From: Ochotona curzoniae
Lineage: Eukaryota > Chordata > Mammalia > Lagomorpha > Ochotonidae
Direction: 5' to 3'
NCBI RefSeq assembly: GCF_017591425.1
Contig: NW_024466599.1
Span: 73,078,501 to 73,142,500, forward strand
Length of the DNA stretch: 64,000 nucleotides
The translations under genes were made by a program, and so were the position numbers. Position 1 is the stretch's first letter. Each line of letters begins with the position of its first letter. Below, piece after piece: positions 20,337 through 33,552 of this stretch. A model generated the notes under the pieces. The model did no database searches and was not told where the DNA came from. It saw only the letters and a list, made by a program, of their open reading frames with translations.

Positions 20337-23300
20337 AAAAACATAGTACTGCTTGAGCAGTTTTCAGGATACAATTGGTTACAGAGCAGCCACTACACCA
20401 CTTGAGATTTCAGCATTTCACTGGTATGTCACATGGTTCCTCAGTATTGGGTGCCAATAACTGCCTTGCACAAACACTTTGTGGCGGCAACTTTGAGAAA
20501 GAGCAAAATTAATAATTATTGTGTTTGCAGATTAAGAATTAGAGTTGACTCTCACAGGAAAGGCTTTCTTTGAAGCTCTCTCCCTCCTCTTCCCCTTCGC
20601 CCCACTGTTTGTCCCGTGACATAGTGACGCTCTGCCTGACACCCTCTTTCTTACAAACTACTTGGAAAGTGTCCTGAGGTTGCAAAGATCATTATGGAAA
20701 CCATAAACAACTCTCCCACCCCCTCACCATGGCTACCTTCCTAATTTCTGCTTTGTACACCTTGGGTGAGACAATAGTGAACCTAAGAAATTTCAACCGC
20801 AATGGGTAAGCTGGAGACTAAATCTGTGAGTTTCACTGCCCTGTTGCTTTGACCAAACTTAAACCTTCCACCTCAAGTAAACGTCAAAACAGAGTCTGAG
20901 GCACAAGTGCAAGCAAAGCCTGGGTACTGTCAACGAAGTACCCACGTTTCTTATAAAATAGAAAATGATTGTCCATTATTTCTAAGCTGAATTGAACATG
21001 ACCAAAGAAAGTCACCTCTGCTCTCTAGTTGCTGCCACTTCCGCTGCCCCTATGTTAGGTTTTGGCTCTGGGGAACATGTCTTGCTGATGGAATGAGGGG
21101 CAAGGGAGGTGGGACAATGGAAGGACCGCATAACAGACCCTGTTGGGCCAGCCTCTTAATGTACCTGTAAAGCCTGCACAAGAAGCAGATCCTGCAACGT
21201 GGATTTCAGAAGAAAAATGAGTGAGGAGTAACTTACCAGAAGCCGGCAAGGGGTAGAGTCAGAGCTGCGAAGGACACCCATGTCGTCTGGGGTAGTGTCT
21301 TCTTTCATTCGTTATCAAATACTAAAATAAGCCTTTGTAGAAGTCTCAGTTTCTCATGTTATCACCGCATTACAAAACAAGGCCTTTCAGCCATAAGTAT
21401 TTTCAATGGGATGGTAATGTTGTTATCAAATCACAGTTTTCTAAAAAGAATCATGAACAGTAATGAAAATTCTTAGAGCACTCATTTTGCTAAAAATTGA
21501 ATGTCTACAGTGGCTTTGTAAAACTGCTGATTATATTTGAAGCTTGTTTTTTGCATGCTACCAATGACCTTTATACTTAAGGATAGATTTAGTGAGACTT
21601 AAAACCAAGCGAGCAGCAACTCTATTTTTTTTATATTATTCACTTCAAAAATTTGTAGATTCTTTCTTTCTAGGATTGAAGCAAGCAGAACCCGTTATCT
21701 GTAGACATCTAAAAATGCTATATTGACACAGAAAAGAAGCATTTCTTCATGCACAATTATATAATGAGTAGGAGAAATAAAAATGCTTATTTGATTTAAT
21801 TTCTCTGTACATGAAAAAGTTCTTGATTTAAAAGTATCACAGAGTTATTTTTAATGTAATCTCAAGGGTTTCTATCATTTTCTTCTAAGAACTCTTTTTA
21901 TCAATATGAAGACCACCAGATCTTAAGATATTTACAATAAAATGAAAGTTAATCAATTCCTCTGGTACATGTACAGCAAAACTCAGAGGACTTCGGGGAA
22001 AGTCAGTACCAATAAGAGAAACCAAGAGATGAAGCAGCGGAAGTGGAAACCCACCTGCCCTGCTGGAGAGGGCAGAGCTTCGTCCTCAGGAGAGCTGTCT
22101 TCCGGGATGCTCTCCGGGGTATAAGCTGGGTTTCTTTCTATCTGCATGCATATTCAAGGCAGACATCATCGGTTGCATCTACGATTGTGATCCTCAGGAT
22201 ATAAAAGGTATTAAAAGCATCAGCTGAACAAACCACAGAGCACTGTTCCGTTACCACATTTTAAGTATTTTTTTGCTTCAAGTCCAAAGCATATTTTCCT
22301 TGGCCTATGACTTCTGAAACTTCATATTTGAAGTCAGGGGCAACTTTGGGAAAGTGAGAAATTCTACCGTAAAAAATACCCTTGAATGTCCCGATAGTAA
22401 GAAACTCTAATTATTTCTGAAAACAATTCATAATCAAGAAATAATAAAAACATTCAATATCCCTTTAAAACAGTGATTTTTGTTTGTTTATACTTTTTTG
22501 AAAATGATATCAGTGGTAGGCTTATTTGACGTTCATCTATTAATTTAAGTGCGATCTAAATTCATCAGATTAATCTCAGACACACAACCATGGGTTATGA
22601 GCTACCCATTTAAATAGGAATTTTAATGTGCTAATTATTTTGTTACTTACAGCTTGCCTCAAACTAATCATAGTGCGCATTTTGTAAGCATCACATGCTG
22701 ACGATTGTCATTCTTCAGCTTACAGATTTCCAGCACAGAAGTTATCCTTAAAAATCAATAATGCAGAAAAAATTTTCCCCTTATTTTGGTTCTATTGTGC
22801 TATTACGTACTTCAGTTTTTAACTTACAGCATTTGGTCAGTTCAGTTGTAATTGCTGAACATACTCAACCGTGTGTATCAGTTGCTGAATTCCTCCAACG
22901 ACTTGCTTACACTGAAGATTTCACCACTAAGAGAATGTGTGTTCTCTTTGCTACACCATGTGAAATAGTGCAATTGGAATGTAGTCTACATTCAAATAGA
23001 TAAATTATTAATACTCTCTGCTGCTCTTAAACAAGCCTTACATTTGCAGCATTGAAATTCTGCTTTGTTACGTATTGGGGGCTGAGACCATATTAAATAA
23101 TGCGCCCTCTGAGGGGGACAATATGCCTTCGAAGGGGGGATCTTAATCAGTTTCATGCTGAGCCAAAGAAAATTGTAAACTATGCATTAAAAGAAGATTT
23201 ACTGAAAGTTATTTTTCCCAGATCCACTGCATTCTAATTCACTGCTTCCCTTCAGCTTTCAGCGATAATATACGTAATCTTCCAGCTACATTCATGAGCA

Positions 23301-24430
23301 AAGTTTGATGTGGATTTACACTTGTGGAGTTACATTACAATGGGTAGATTTAAGGTATTACAAAATGAGTTTTTGGATTTGTGACAGAGGTACAGAGCCT
23401 TTCAGATTCAGCGGATAGGTTTTCCAACATATGGCAACCACCTTATTATGAAACAAAACAGTGTTAAGTCAAAGTACCTGATTACGATTCGTGACTGCCA
23501 TGCAGCTCCGATAGCCAGGCTTATATTTAATGCCACAGAAACAATATCATTTATTTCTCTGTCTTCTCTTATCCCTAAGTTATTGGGTTTGTAGGCTTTG
23601 GAACCTTAAGCAAAAGGATAAAATACAAATTACAGAAAACAGTGGAGTATGGAGAAATCAAATTGCATTCTCCACAATCCTCACCAATATGGTTCGCATT
23701 CCTTTTGTACGGTCCGGGCGAATCCCCATCAGCACAGAGATTTTCAGGGGGATAATTAGCAATCTTTGGCGTACAAGCAGAGCCTTCAGATCCTACTAGT
23801 CATAGTTGATCATACTGACGGGTTCATTTCCAGGCTTGAAATAAGAACCATCTACGTTTGAAAAATAAAATAAAATCTAAATCTACACTGAATAGTCAAA
23901 GTCTTGTCCGGGTGTATTCACACCGAGCGTGTCTCATCAACAGCCCAGATAAGGTGTATGTAAAGTTGGAGATGCAGGCAGATTCCTGGTCCATTTAACT
24001 CTCTCCTTCAATTTAAACACATGACTGAATTGCTGAGGTTTGAAAGTCGATCCAAATCTCAACATAGAAAAAAATGTGTTCACCATCCACAGAGTACACA
24101 GAAAGTAAATTCCTTTGCAACACCAGTTTCTAATAAGTAAGATTTTAGTGGGAAGTGCAAAAAAAAAATGATAAAAAAAAATTGTTAGTGGACAGACACA
24201 TTCACAAGGGCATGATAACTAGTTAATTTATAACCAGTCAAAGTTCAAGTTTCATGGGCTTGTCCTGGGCTCTTGTTCCCATACATGGGTGGTTATTAAC
24301 AAGATTTTAATTCCACCACTGACAGCCAGAAGCCTGGTCCCCTAATGAACTGTCTGCTCTGTGTAGAACGCTCGTGGTAACGTAGGATGTTAGTTACAAT
24401 AATGATAATCCTTAGTATTTTTAGCTTGTC
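20337..24430. other. SINE-free unique block, part 1
   Basis: No lagomorph SINE or recognisable LINE in this stretch, unlike the flanks. CpG-containing patches near 22060-22200 and a C/G-rich anomaly at 23078-23145 stand out. No ORF exceeds about 90 codons and none resembles a known protein. Confidence 0.5.
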
Positions 24431-24615
24431 AGAACTTGCACAGCTAACAACAACCAGTCTTTTACTAAAACTCTACCTCATCAAACTAACTTAATTAGCA
24501 ATTCAACTCCTTATTTTTGTTTTGGATTCCCCTCTGGCTACTAATTAAAGCTTAATCGAAACCGCTGAACTGAGGTTGTAAAGAATTCATTAATATTAAA
24601 ATTAGCCCCAACAAT
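24431..24615. promoter_or_regulatory. TAAT-rich patch, possible conserved enhancer core
   Basis: Within 130 bp: ttaattagca (24491), ctaattaaagcttaatcg (24541) and attcattaatattaaaattag (24587). These are homeodomain-type cores set in non-repetitive sequence with little simple-repeat character. Such clusters are common in conserved vertebrate non-coding elements, but AT-rich DNA also produces them by chance. Confidence 0.25.
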
Positions 24616-27600
24616 TTTTTGGGGGCTGGTGCAATTTGTATTTGTTACTGTCAGGGGTTTGAGACTCAGTCAAATTGTTAAAAAAAAAAAAAAAGAAAGA
24701 AAAAGAAAGCAAGTCATACTGGAAATTGTCAGTCTGCCATACATATGAGTGGAACGCACAGAGTGAATGCCAAGACTTCTACAAATAGACCATTCCTGAC
24801 CGTGCAGACCCAGAGATTTAGTCCACTGGAGTTGCTATAAAATATATTTCGCCAAAATATAGCTTAGAATTTTTTCTGAAGTCATTTTCATATGGCTTTT
24901 TGCTGCTAAGTGGTTTCATATTTTTGGATAAAAGAAAGGAAAAAAAGGCTCTGGAAAAAATTTCAAGGATTGATTTTTATGTATTATCTTGACAAGATTA
25001 ATATGTTTGAAAAACGAACAGATTTAGCTCTTCACTTTGATTCTCCCACTTTCTGTAACATCAAAGATTACTCTAACAGCGATACTGGTCATTCAGAAAA
25101 GTAAAATCAAATGAGTCTCAAACCGAAATTCTCTGTGCAGGACACACGTTCAAAAACTGAAATCTGATCTTTTATCAGGAATGATTGAAAAGGAAATGTA
25201 ATACATTTTTCTCTAATAAAATGATCATGCCAGTGTATACCTTCAGTGCTTCTGCAGATCCCTTTTGATAGCTTCAGAAGGAAGTTGAAAACTATTAGGC
25301 TTCTTTTATTTTTTTTAAAGCTCACATTAAAAAACATCACATATTCAATATTGGAATATCTGAAATGTTCTCAATTTCAGTGAGAATGCATTTTATTTTC
25401 TAGCATGTGACATGTAAATGCAAATTTGAAGCACTTCCTTTCTTGGTGAGTACAAAATTATTTTCATAAATCAAATCCCCTTTTCATCTTAATTCTTGAT
25501 ATTTTAATAATTTTGTGAAAGCATGTATATTTATTTCACCCTTTAGGAAAATTCCAAGTAAGCAACAAACAAACCTGTTGGCACTAAAATATACAGCAAC
25601 TAATGCTATTTAGCATATGTTATTAAACCTGAAAATTAAAATACATTTATAAAATGCAAAGCTTTATCAAAAGATACGTGAAAATTACTCTTGAATCTAG
25701 GCTGCTTTTAGATAACGTCTGTGACAAAATAATCATGAACACATTTAAAAATACATGTGTGACCAGTTTTAAGCCCAAGGATTAAATTAACAATGGCATG
25801 TAAGGCACACAAGTTTTAAATCTTGGTGGCAATTTTCATGAAGTTATTCAAATACAATTTGACTTGTGACAAGAAGATGTAATTTATAAAACAGAACATG
25901 CCTATCAGTGGAACTGAAATTAGCATAATGCGGATACTTTAATTTCTGTAAGCACAGTTTTTGACATCCCAATGTGGAGTTCCTGGAAGAAACCAGTAAA
26001 AAAAAAGGTCACATGCATAAGTAGAAAATTATGAATAAAATATCTGGGAACTTTATCTGATTTGAGTAAACAAAATAAATTTTGCTTTCAAAAATATTTC
26101 CTCAAACTGATAGAAAAAAATGTCTTAAGAATGGGGAAAAGTCAAATACGGCCTTCGGTGGCAATCACCCTTATGAAGGAAGGGAGGTGTTTGAAGGTTA
26201 TCATTGCATGACAAGAAACACTGCTAGACATGAATGCTATGCAATTCTTTCAGTGTTTTGAGTTAATTTCCCATTGTGTTTCACATAAACATGCTGCAAT
26301 CATAAGTATAACCTTTTAAAATCTTTTGGCAAATTTCTCATTCAAGTGAAATGAGTTTAGTGAAAGCTAAACGATTTGGACAATATTCAGAAACACATAT
26401 AAAATGCTTAAAAGAAAGTAGATTTATTTTAGCTTAAACAATCCTAAGCTGTGCTAATCACAGAAAGTATTTCTTAAACCATCAACTTGCAGTTTGGCCT
26501 GAAAAACTAGAAAATAAGCCAGCTCTTTGTACAATGTGTGGGAAGAAAAGGAACGGTTAAAAAATCAACAAACATACATGACCTTTAAATTATAACATTA
26601 TTTGTTTTGACTGAGCACAGATTAGTAATGGGTATTTTCAAATGCATCCTTAAAAACATTACCGGTTTGCTTAGGATGCATTTGAACTTGACAGCCATAA
26701 GGAAGCTTACGATCATCAGTGCCCATGTGATCAGATGACGGTTCTACAACTGTCTACCAACCCAGACTTTCAACACTGAAATCTTTTCAAGGGAAAGTTC
26801 CTTAAACTATTTCGTAAGAGGACATAAGGTACCCTATACTAGCTCAAGGAATTCACACACTAAGTTTATCAAGGCGGTGTGGATGTGCTGTAATCTTTCA
26901 GGATGGCTGATGTGGTGTGAATGTGGTAGAGAAATGACAAGACTCTAATGTTGAGTACTGATGATGGCCGGGACAATATTCTTTTAACTAGGCCACCATC
27001 TTTACCCTTCCCAGCTCTGTGTGATGTGTTCTCCAGTGTATAGGTCAGAGGCATTATGACATTTTAATTGTTGCAGATAAAACATATAAACATATCCATT
27101 ACTTTCAAATGTAGCTTTTGTTCTTAATCACTGTCAAGGGCCTTGCAATATTGTAAGTTAGACAAAAAAATCATAGACAAAGAAATGTGGATCTAGAATG
27201 GATATAAATACACTTTTACTCTTCTTGCCTGATCTCACTTAAATATTCTTACACCAAAAAGTAGTATTTTTTGCATGTATTAGCATCAGAAAAGAACACC
27301 CTATTTAATTAATATTTTGCAGATATTACTTTAACAGTTTATAAATATAGTACCAAAGGGGTTCATGATTGATTTAAAACGTATTCCTATATCATTTTTA
27401 AATATCATCTGTAAAATAATTTTGATAATTGATAAAATAAAAAATGTTTTTCCCTATGCTCATCTATGACTTTGCTAACATGTAACACGAAAAACTGAGT
27501 TTTGGCAACTTTTTTTTTCTCCTGCATTTTTTTTCTATGTGGGGCAAGAAAAGAAGAAAGGGGCAAAGGGCTGGCCTGGGGAAGGGAGGTAGGAGATAAA

Positions 27601-27780
27601 AGTTGCCTGAACTTGTTTCCATATGTGCCATCACTTGGCCACTTTAGACCCCTTGGACACATTTTATTGTTTCTGCGTCTGATCTGTAAATGACTACCTT
27701 ATAGGAAATTTCCTAGAAAGATTCTTTTTTTCTAATTGCTCTGTCCTGCAGAGTACACTGTTGGAACCCCAGCGATAGTA
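24616..27780. other. SINE-free unique block, part 2
   Basis: Contains an A-rich run at about 24679-24710 and otherwise non-repetitive AT-rich DNA. A weak SINE-head-like phrase 'gggggctggtgcaatttgtatttg' at 24631 has no body. No exon or RNA gene recognised. Confidence 0.5.
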
Positions 27781-27912
27781 AAAAAAAAAAAAAAAAAAAG
27801 TGTCAGGGAGGGCACAGTGGCTCAACAGGCTAACCCTCCACCTTCAAGCCCTAACATCCTGCTCAATGCCTGTTCCTGTCTGGACTGCTCCACTTCCATT
27901 CCAGCTTTGAAA
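27781..27912 (+). mobile_element. Poly-A run followed by SINE 5' fragment
   Basis: A 19-base A run (27781-27799) precedes the SINE head 'gggcacagtggctcaacaggctaaccctccaccttcaagccctaacatcc' and 'ctggactgctccacttccattccagctttgaaaag'. The element stops at about 27910, so roughly the 3' two-thirds is missing. The A run belongs to something upstream or is an independent expansion. Confidence 0.65.
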
Positions 27913-28014
27913 AGTAAACAGTGCTGAGGGATAACAGTGATGACGTTTGTCCAAAAAAAACCACTGAAATGCATACTTAGTTAAGATTAGTTAAGACGAT
28001 AAACTTGTATATGC

Positions 28015-28610
28015 ATTTTGCAGCCACTGAACAAGAAAAGGTGCAGTTAAAAAAGGAGAAGCTGTTATTGAAGAGGAGTATGTAGCTCTCGTATCCCGAC
28101 TAAGAAGAAATGAACCAGTAATTGCACTTGAGGCAGACAGAGCAGAGAAGGCTGCTCTGGCGACCTGTGGAAGGGAGCCTGCTGGAATCTGCAACCTTCC
28201 CAAGAAGGAACAGACCCTGGTGGGGATCGGAAGACGGAGCTGGGGGGGCCTGGATACAGCCTCTGGCCAGTGGGTGGCAGGCAATTCACAAGCAGTTTTC
28301 AGATCTGAAAATTCTTAATAATAACAATAAACAAGAGCACTAGAAATGATGGAAACTGTAGGTTTTGAACTTCGAGTGGATCCTGTTTATGAAAAAGCAT
28401 TCTCAAAATGTGTCCTTTGAGGACAAAGGGTCATTTTAGCTGGGCATCCAGAGGTTAGACAGGAGGGGCTTCGGGACACAAGAGGAGCAAGCCAGGTTAC
28501 CGAATGAAGCCAAGAGGCTGTAAATTTCTCCAGTTACTCCTTACTGCAGTGTCACAATTCTGATGGTATCTAAATGTCACTAAATAAAATCTGTGGCTTT
28601 AGGATAAAAC
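28015..28610 (+). pseudogene. Possible processed pseudogene, parent unknown
   Basis: Two short stretches translate like protein but in different frames and interrupted. From about 28022 a Lys/Glu-rich coiled-coil-like segment follows 'gcagccactgaacaag'; after a frame change it gives EEYVALVSRLRRNEPVIALE-like text. From about 28335 comes RALEMMETVGFELRVDPVYE. Between them lies sequence without a clear frame. A canonical aataaa at about 28582 in 'actaaataaaatctgtgg' could be the old polyadenylation signal, but no A-tail follows. I do not recognise the parent gene. It could equally be chance, or decayed exons of a host gene. Confidence 0.3.
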
Positions 28611-28819
28611 ACGGCTTACATGACGTCAGCAGCACATTGCATCGCGTGCTCATCTCTATACTATGTGTTCAGTCCGTTGGACTGTGAGTTTCTGCACAGC
28701 CTGAATGAGAGCTCCTTCTTGGATTATGAAAAATCAGTGTCTAAACTTCTTTGAATCAAAATAACATACATGGACAGGGAAAATGTCCTCTTTCTGAGAA
28801 GTTAAACAAGTTTCAACTT

Positions 28820-28935
28820 GGGGTTGGTATTATGCATTTTACAGACCAAGGAATGAAAATCCAGTGGCTTATTGTCAATGACTAAGAGTGAATTAGCTAT
28901 AGGCATAATGGCCAACGATTAGGAAGTAAGTGTAT
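28820..28935 (-). mobile_element. Possible MIR SINE fragment
   Basis: 'tggtattatgcattttacagaccaaggaatgaaaatccagtggcttattgtcaatgac' parallels the antisense MIR core ('ttattatccccattttacagatgaggaaactgaggctca...'). Short and diverged. Confidence 0.5.
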
Positions 28936-29102
28936 AATTAAGGAGATCTGTTCTATAATCTTTCAAATGATATGTGGGTGGAGTTTCAACGGAAGCCTCT
29001 AACTTCCAGACAATTTTTGTCCCTGTGATTATAAAATATGCAAAAGAGTGTTAAATGTTAGTTCAATATCACCTTGCTCTCCCAACACCTCCACACATGC
29101 AA

Positions 29103-29119
29103 ACACACACACACACACA
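29103..29119. repeat. (CA)n dinucleotide
   Basis: Seventeen bases of alternating A and C. Short. Confidence 0.95.
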
Positions 29120-29374
29120 ATCTTTATTTATGGAAACATAACCCTATTTTCATCAAACTATCAGTTACAAGGTTAAAAATAACATTTTCTCTAAGCATAA
29201 CACCTAAGCACGCAGTGTTACATTTTATCTTTAAAATCTGTTCTTGAAGTGAATGCTTGAAGCTTTGAAATGACTGACCTTAGTATTTTTTATTTATTCA
29301 TTTAAACATATACTCTGTATTTTCAGAAAGGAAACCTTTCTTTGAATTTCAGCTCATAACCTACATCTTGATGT

Positions 29375-29745
29375 GTGTAGACAGCCTGGGATTTCATGGC
29401 TGGATGTTTAACCCAGACGTCCTCATCAGGCCCCATTTCATAACACCTGGGTTTGACCCCTGGCTTCAGCACTTGGTTCCAGAACCTTGGTCATGCTCAC
29501 CTGTGGAGGCAGCAGGGTTGCCTCCAGGAATGGAGTTCCTGCCTCTTCAGTGGGAGGTATGTCTTGGATTCTCCATCTTTGATTCCATTGCTTGCTCAGC
29601 TCTGTCCTGGGCAGTGGGTATGCTAGAGATGGGAACTGGCAGATGACAGTTCGGCTCTCTTTCAACTTTGTAGTCTGCCTCTCTCTCTCTTTCTCTTTCT
29701 CTCTGTATACCTCCAACAATACCATTCAGAAGTAACTAAAGCAGC
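29375..29745 (+). mobile_element. Old composite SINE
   Basis: SINE order on the plus strand: 'ataacacctgggtttgacccctggcttcagcacttgg' (B-box region), 'ggaatggagttcctgcctcttc', 'ttgctcagctctgtcctgggcagtggg' and a pyrimidine-rich end 'ctctctctctttctctttctctctgtatacctcc'. Diverged, with no clear tail. Confidence 0.55.
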
Positions 29746-30190
29746 TCGATTGATGCTATGGAAATCTTCAGAAATCCCTAAATCAAAATTTTAATAAATA
29801 CCTAAACTATCAATAAATATCTAAAATGAATAAATAATAAACTAAACAAAGGTACTTGTTTTTCCGTTGACTTCAAAAAGTTAAACCTCAAGCATAGCTT
29901 AACAATTAATTGTAACTCTAAAAAATTACATCAAATAACTGGGTAATTTTGATCTTTATTTCTTTCAATTGACAAAGAATAAGCATTTTCTTTTTCTCTG
30001 AACTACATAACATTATGAATAACAAATCTAAATAATTTAAAGAAATGAATGAAGAGCAAAGAGTTTATTGCTAAACGCATTAAGAAATATTACACTATTC
30101 ACATTACCCTCTAAGACTCATTTCAGTCTGTAGAGCAGATCAATCCATTTTGGTGAAGGTCAACCATATAAAGTACTCATCATACAGAGA
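29746..30190. other. AT-rich unique sequence
   Basis: Nothing recognisable. Poly-A/T-rich words such as 'caataaatatctaaaatgaataaataataaactaaa' may come from an old retroposon tail. Confidence 0.45.
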
Positions 30191-30194
30191 AGCA

Positions 30195-30475
30195 TTTGGT
30201 TGAAAATTAAGACGCCTGTGTTCTATTGCAACGTACCTGGGTTTGGTCCCTGGCTCTGATCCCTACTCCAACTTCCTGCATTTGCAAACTATGGAAAATA
30301 ATTGGAGTAGCGGAGTTTCCACCATCTAGACAGGAAATATATATTGTTTTCCTGGCTCCAGGCTTTAATGCTGGCTTAACCCGGGTGTTGTGGTCACTTC
30401 ATAAAAGAACCAGTAGGTGGGAATAAACTTTCTCTCTCTCCATCTGGCTGTGTGCCTCTCCTAAAGTATAGGTTT
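30195..30475 (+). mobile_element. Old SINE, sense
   Basis: 'aagacgcctgtgttctattgcaacgtacctgggtttggtccctggctctgatccctactccaacttcctgc' is a decayed tRNA-like head and B-box region. 'gttttcctggctccaggcttt' and 'gaaccagtaggtgggaataaac...ctctctctccatc' follow in SINE order. Confidence 0.65.
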
Positions 30476-30487
30476 TAAGAATATATT

Positions 30488-30848
30488 GATAAGAATTCTT
30501 TTCTTTTTTAAATATTTATTTATTTTGATTGGAAAGGCGGATATATAGGAAGGAAGAGAGACAGAGAGGAAGATCTTCCATCTGATGGCTCACTCCCCAA
30601 GCGGCCACAATGGCTGGAGCTGAGCTGATCCGAAGCCAGGAGCCAGGGACTTCTTCCAGGTCTCCCATGCGACTGCAGGGTCCCAAAGCTTTGGGTCGTG
30701 CTCGACTTCTTTCCCAGGCCACAAGCAGAGAGATGGATGGGAAGCAGGGCCGCCGGGATTAGAACCTGCGCCCATTTGGGATTCTGGGAGTGCAAGGCAA
30801 GGATGTAACCACTATGCTATCACGCCTGGCCCGATCAGAATTATTTTC
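30488..30848 (-). mobile_element. C-SINE, antisense, with near-perfect duplication
   Basis: Body 30504-30832, from 'ttttttaaatatttatttattttgattggaaaggcgg' to 'cacgcctggccc'. Flanks gataagaattcttttc (30488-30503) and gatcagaattattttc (30833-30848) differ at two of 16 positions, so the insertion is older than those at 2952 and 5620. Older-subfamily words are present ('tggctggagctgagctgatccgaagcc'). Confidence 0.92.
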
Positions 30849-33550
30849 ATTGAAAAATGCTTTTGATTTCCTCGTGAATTTTAAATCAGGTTATTGATGA
30901 AATCAAATATTTGTTCCGCTGATTGATTTTTCAGTCAACTCATCAATGACAGTGAATTTTTCTCAGCATATTAATAGTCAGTATTTCTTAATCCTGTATT
31001 TCACTGAGAAAAGAAATACTGGTAATTTCTCACATGCTATCAGATAATTTAAACCTTTATTCTAAAGCTAATATTTAGTTACTTAGTCCTAACATTCTGT
31101 TAGAATAATCATGAACTGACCCCAAAAGACTCCTAAAGCACACACATTCACAAAACAATGTTCACAAAACCCAAGATGAAGAAAATTAGTTTTTAGCTAT
31201 CTCTCCCACACCCCAGAACTAGTAAGGAAGCTATACATAGAACCGAAGAAACGGTAGATGCAAAATATACTCCTAAATCAAATTATTTGAAGAAACCAGC
31301 TGACAGATTAACAGGCTCCCAAGCTTGCACTTTATTTCAGTGAGGCAATCATGACCTGCTCCACTAAAACCTCCTATACAACCGGAAAGCTCTCCACCAG
31401 CTTCCTATTAGGAGCAGTATGCTGACAGTATTAACCCAAATCCAACTTTCTCTGAGCTGGACAGGGATTGAATCATTTACAGCGATTATGTAAGGGCAAA
31501 TTCAGGGATATATTTATTTTTCTATTCTATTCTATTCTTTCTTTTTTTTTTTTGGCAATAGCAAAAGGAGAAGAAAGGAAGATGAGAAAGATTGAATGTT
31601 CTTTCCTAAGAAACACTCAGAAACTTTGCTCAGTCCTGTGTGAATTGGTGGTTGTAGGAACAACTGGAAGTGCAACAAGACAGACATAATAGGAATGACT
31701 TGGTCAGTCATCCGAGGGGCTGGTACCCCTAATTTGCAGGGTTATTTTTTTTTCCTCATCAGCATGAATCGTCATTCTTCTTAACTTGTATAAATTGACA
31801 GTCATCAATGATCATGACACAGCTCAGGATGCCAATGTTGTCCAGAAGAAGATGAACAAAGAGGGTTTCAAATGATAACCTTTTACAACACAATGAATTA
31901 CGTGCTGGTCCCTTGTACCTCAAGCTCATCAGCGATACGCTTGTTAGTGGCTGATGTTTTGTAATCAGAAAAAAGTGTAGAAGTGTGAGTTGGTCATGGT
32001 CAACTGCTGTTACGTTGGAGAGAGGGTGAGACGAGAGAGGACCAGTGAACTCCTGGAGGCATCCGTTCATATTCATCACACATATGGACACAACGTGTGC
32101 TGGAGCGCACACCTGGGATGGCCAACAGGCTGCAGGATGTCATGGGGACCCTAATTACAAACAGACAGAGCTGCCACAGGTCAGCCCGCAGGGCAGAGGG
32201 GTAAAATGAAAGTGCCAAATTCTCCAACTTTCCCAGAGAATAATAACATCACTACTTGCCTGGCATCTTTCATCTGAGAAAGAACCTGAAACAGATCTGT
32301 CATCAGGGAGAAGAGGCACTGGCCAGGTTCCATTCTTTGTCATGACTCTGATTTACATTTATGTATTTGATATTCACATGGTTTCTTATCCCATGGTGAG
32401 TATTATGGAGAGGCATGCAAAAGAAAATCAAGCTATGTAATGTGGAATGTCTAAAAGAGGAGTATTTGTTGTGATTCCGATTTGTCTTTGTAGTGGGATT
32501 GCCCGTTGGCTTGCTTGCTTGCGTACCCTCTGGGCCCTTTTCAGTGTGCAGGAAACAATGTGACTGACTCTCAGATGCACAGCATGGACACGAGGACGAG
32601 GATCCCAACTCCACCACCCTGGAATAGCAGGTTCTCGCTATTCCTCCTTCACATAGGCTTCTTGTATTGTTTTCTTTCCACTCAGATCCAAATGATGCTC
32701 TCTTTCAGACTTATTTTAGAGAAGCTAATTTCTAGAATGCTATTTTCTAGAATGGTATCACTTCAAGTTTGTGGAAAATGAGTTTGAAAGACAAACTTAT
32801 TTTAGTGCAGAAAAAAAAAAATTTGAAATCTGCACAGAAACACACTGATTTGTTCTAATTCTGTTTGCCACAAACTTTGATCAACTCTTACAATCCTTGT
32901 ATCTGTATTTTCTTCCCTCTTTTCTATTGCCACTAACCCTATTTGTCTGAAATCTATCACTGCTATGTCTATCTTGCTCTCACATTCAGTCCTTTTCTAG
33001 AACATGATTGCATGTTCTTCATGGAATTTGTTTTTGCCTGTGAGCTACAGGATGCATTTGTTAGTTTTTGAAGTTAAAGATAGGAATTGTGCTCCCTGTG
33101 ACTTAACTATAGCTATAATGCAAATGAGATTTTCATGAAGAAATCTTGCAGAAAGCAGTTACTTATAAACAAGCAAAGATTCATGATTGATGGATCAGTG
33201 AGGTTAGATTTGATTTTTAATATTTGTCATTTAGACTCCAGTACAAAGGGCCAAGGGATCAATCAAACTGCTTCCGGCCATCAGTTTTAGAGACACAATG
33301 AACAATGACTTTACCATGTGCAAGTATATATGCGTAAAACTTGTGCTTTTCTTGGAGAATCACTGGTAAGCAGAGCTGAGGCTATATACATGGAAATTCT
33401 TAAAGATTTCAGGTACAGATCGAAAAAAATATAGCTGGATCCAAAATTATTTTGTACCAAAGTACACTTATCTTTTAAATCCATTTACCATGAACTTATT
33501 GAGGTTCCGTGTGTGTGTGTATGTACTTGTGTTTGTACAACATACTTCAT
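30849..33550. other. Unique non-coding block
   Basis: No SINE for 2.7 kb. Contains a T-rich run near 31540 and a moderately GC segment at about 31980-32600 with several overlapping minus-strand frames (up to 117 codons). None has a recognisable motif, and their overlap argues against coding. Confidence 0.45.
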
Positions 33551-33552
33551 AA

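Noticed and set aside
20006..20374. 122-codon minus-strand frame as a gene
   Set aside because: It spans the junction and duplication of retroposon copy B, so it cannot be an old gene; the homologous copy A has stops at matching places.
24631..24660. SINE head 'gggggctggtgcaatttg'
   Set aside because: No body follows and the match is about 15 bases; too short to call.
31759..32617. Several overlapping minus-strand frames up to 117 codons
   Set aside because: Mutually overlapping, no motifs, no codon pattern that I can see; ordinary chance frames.
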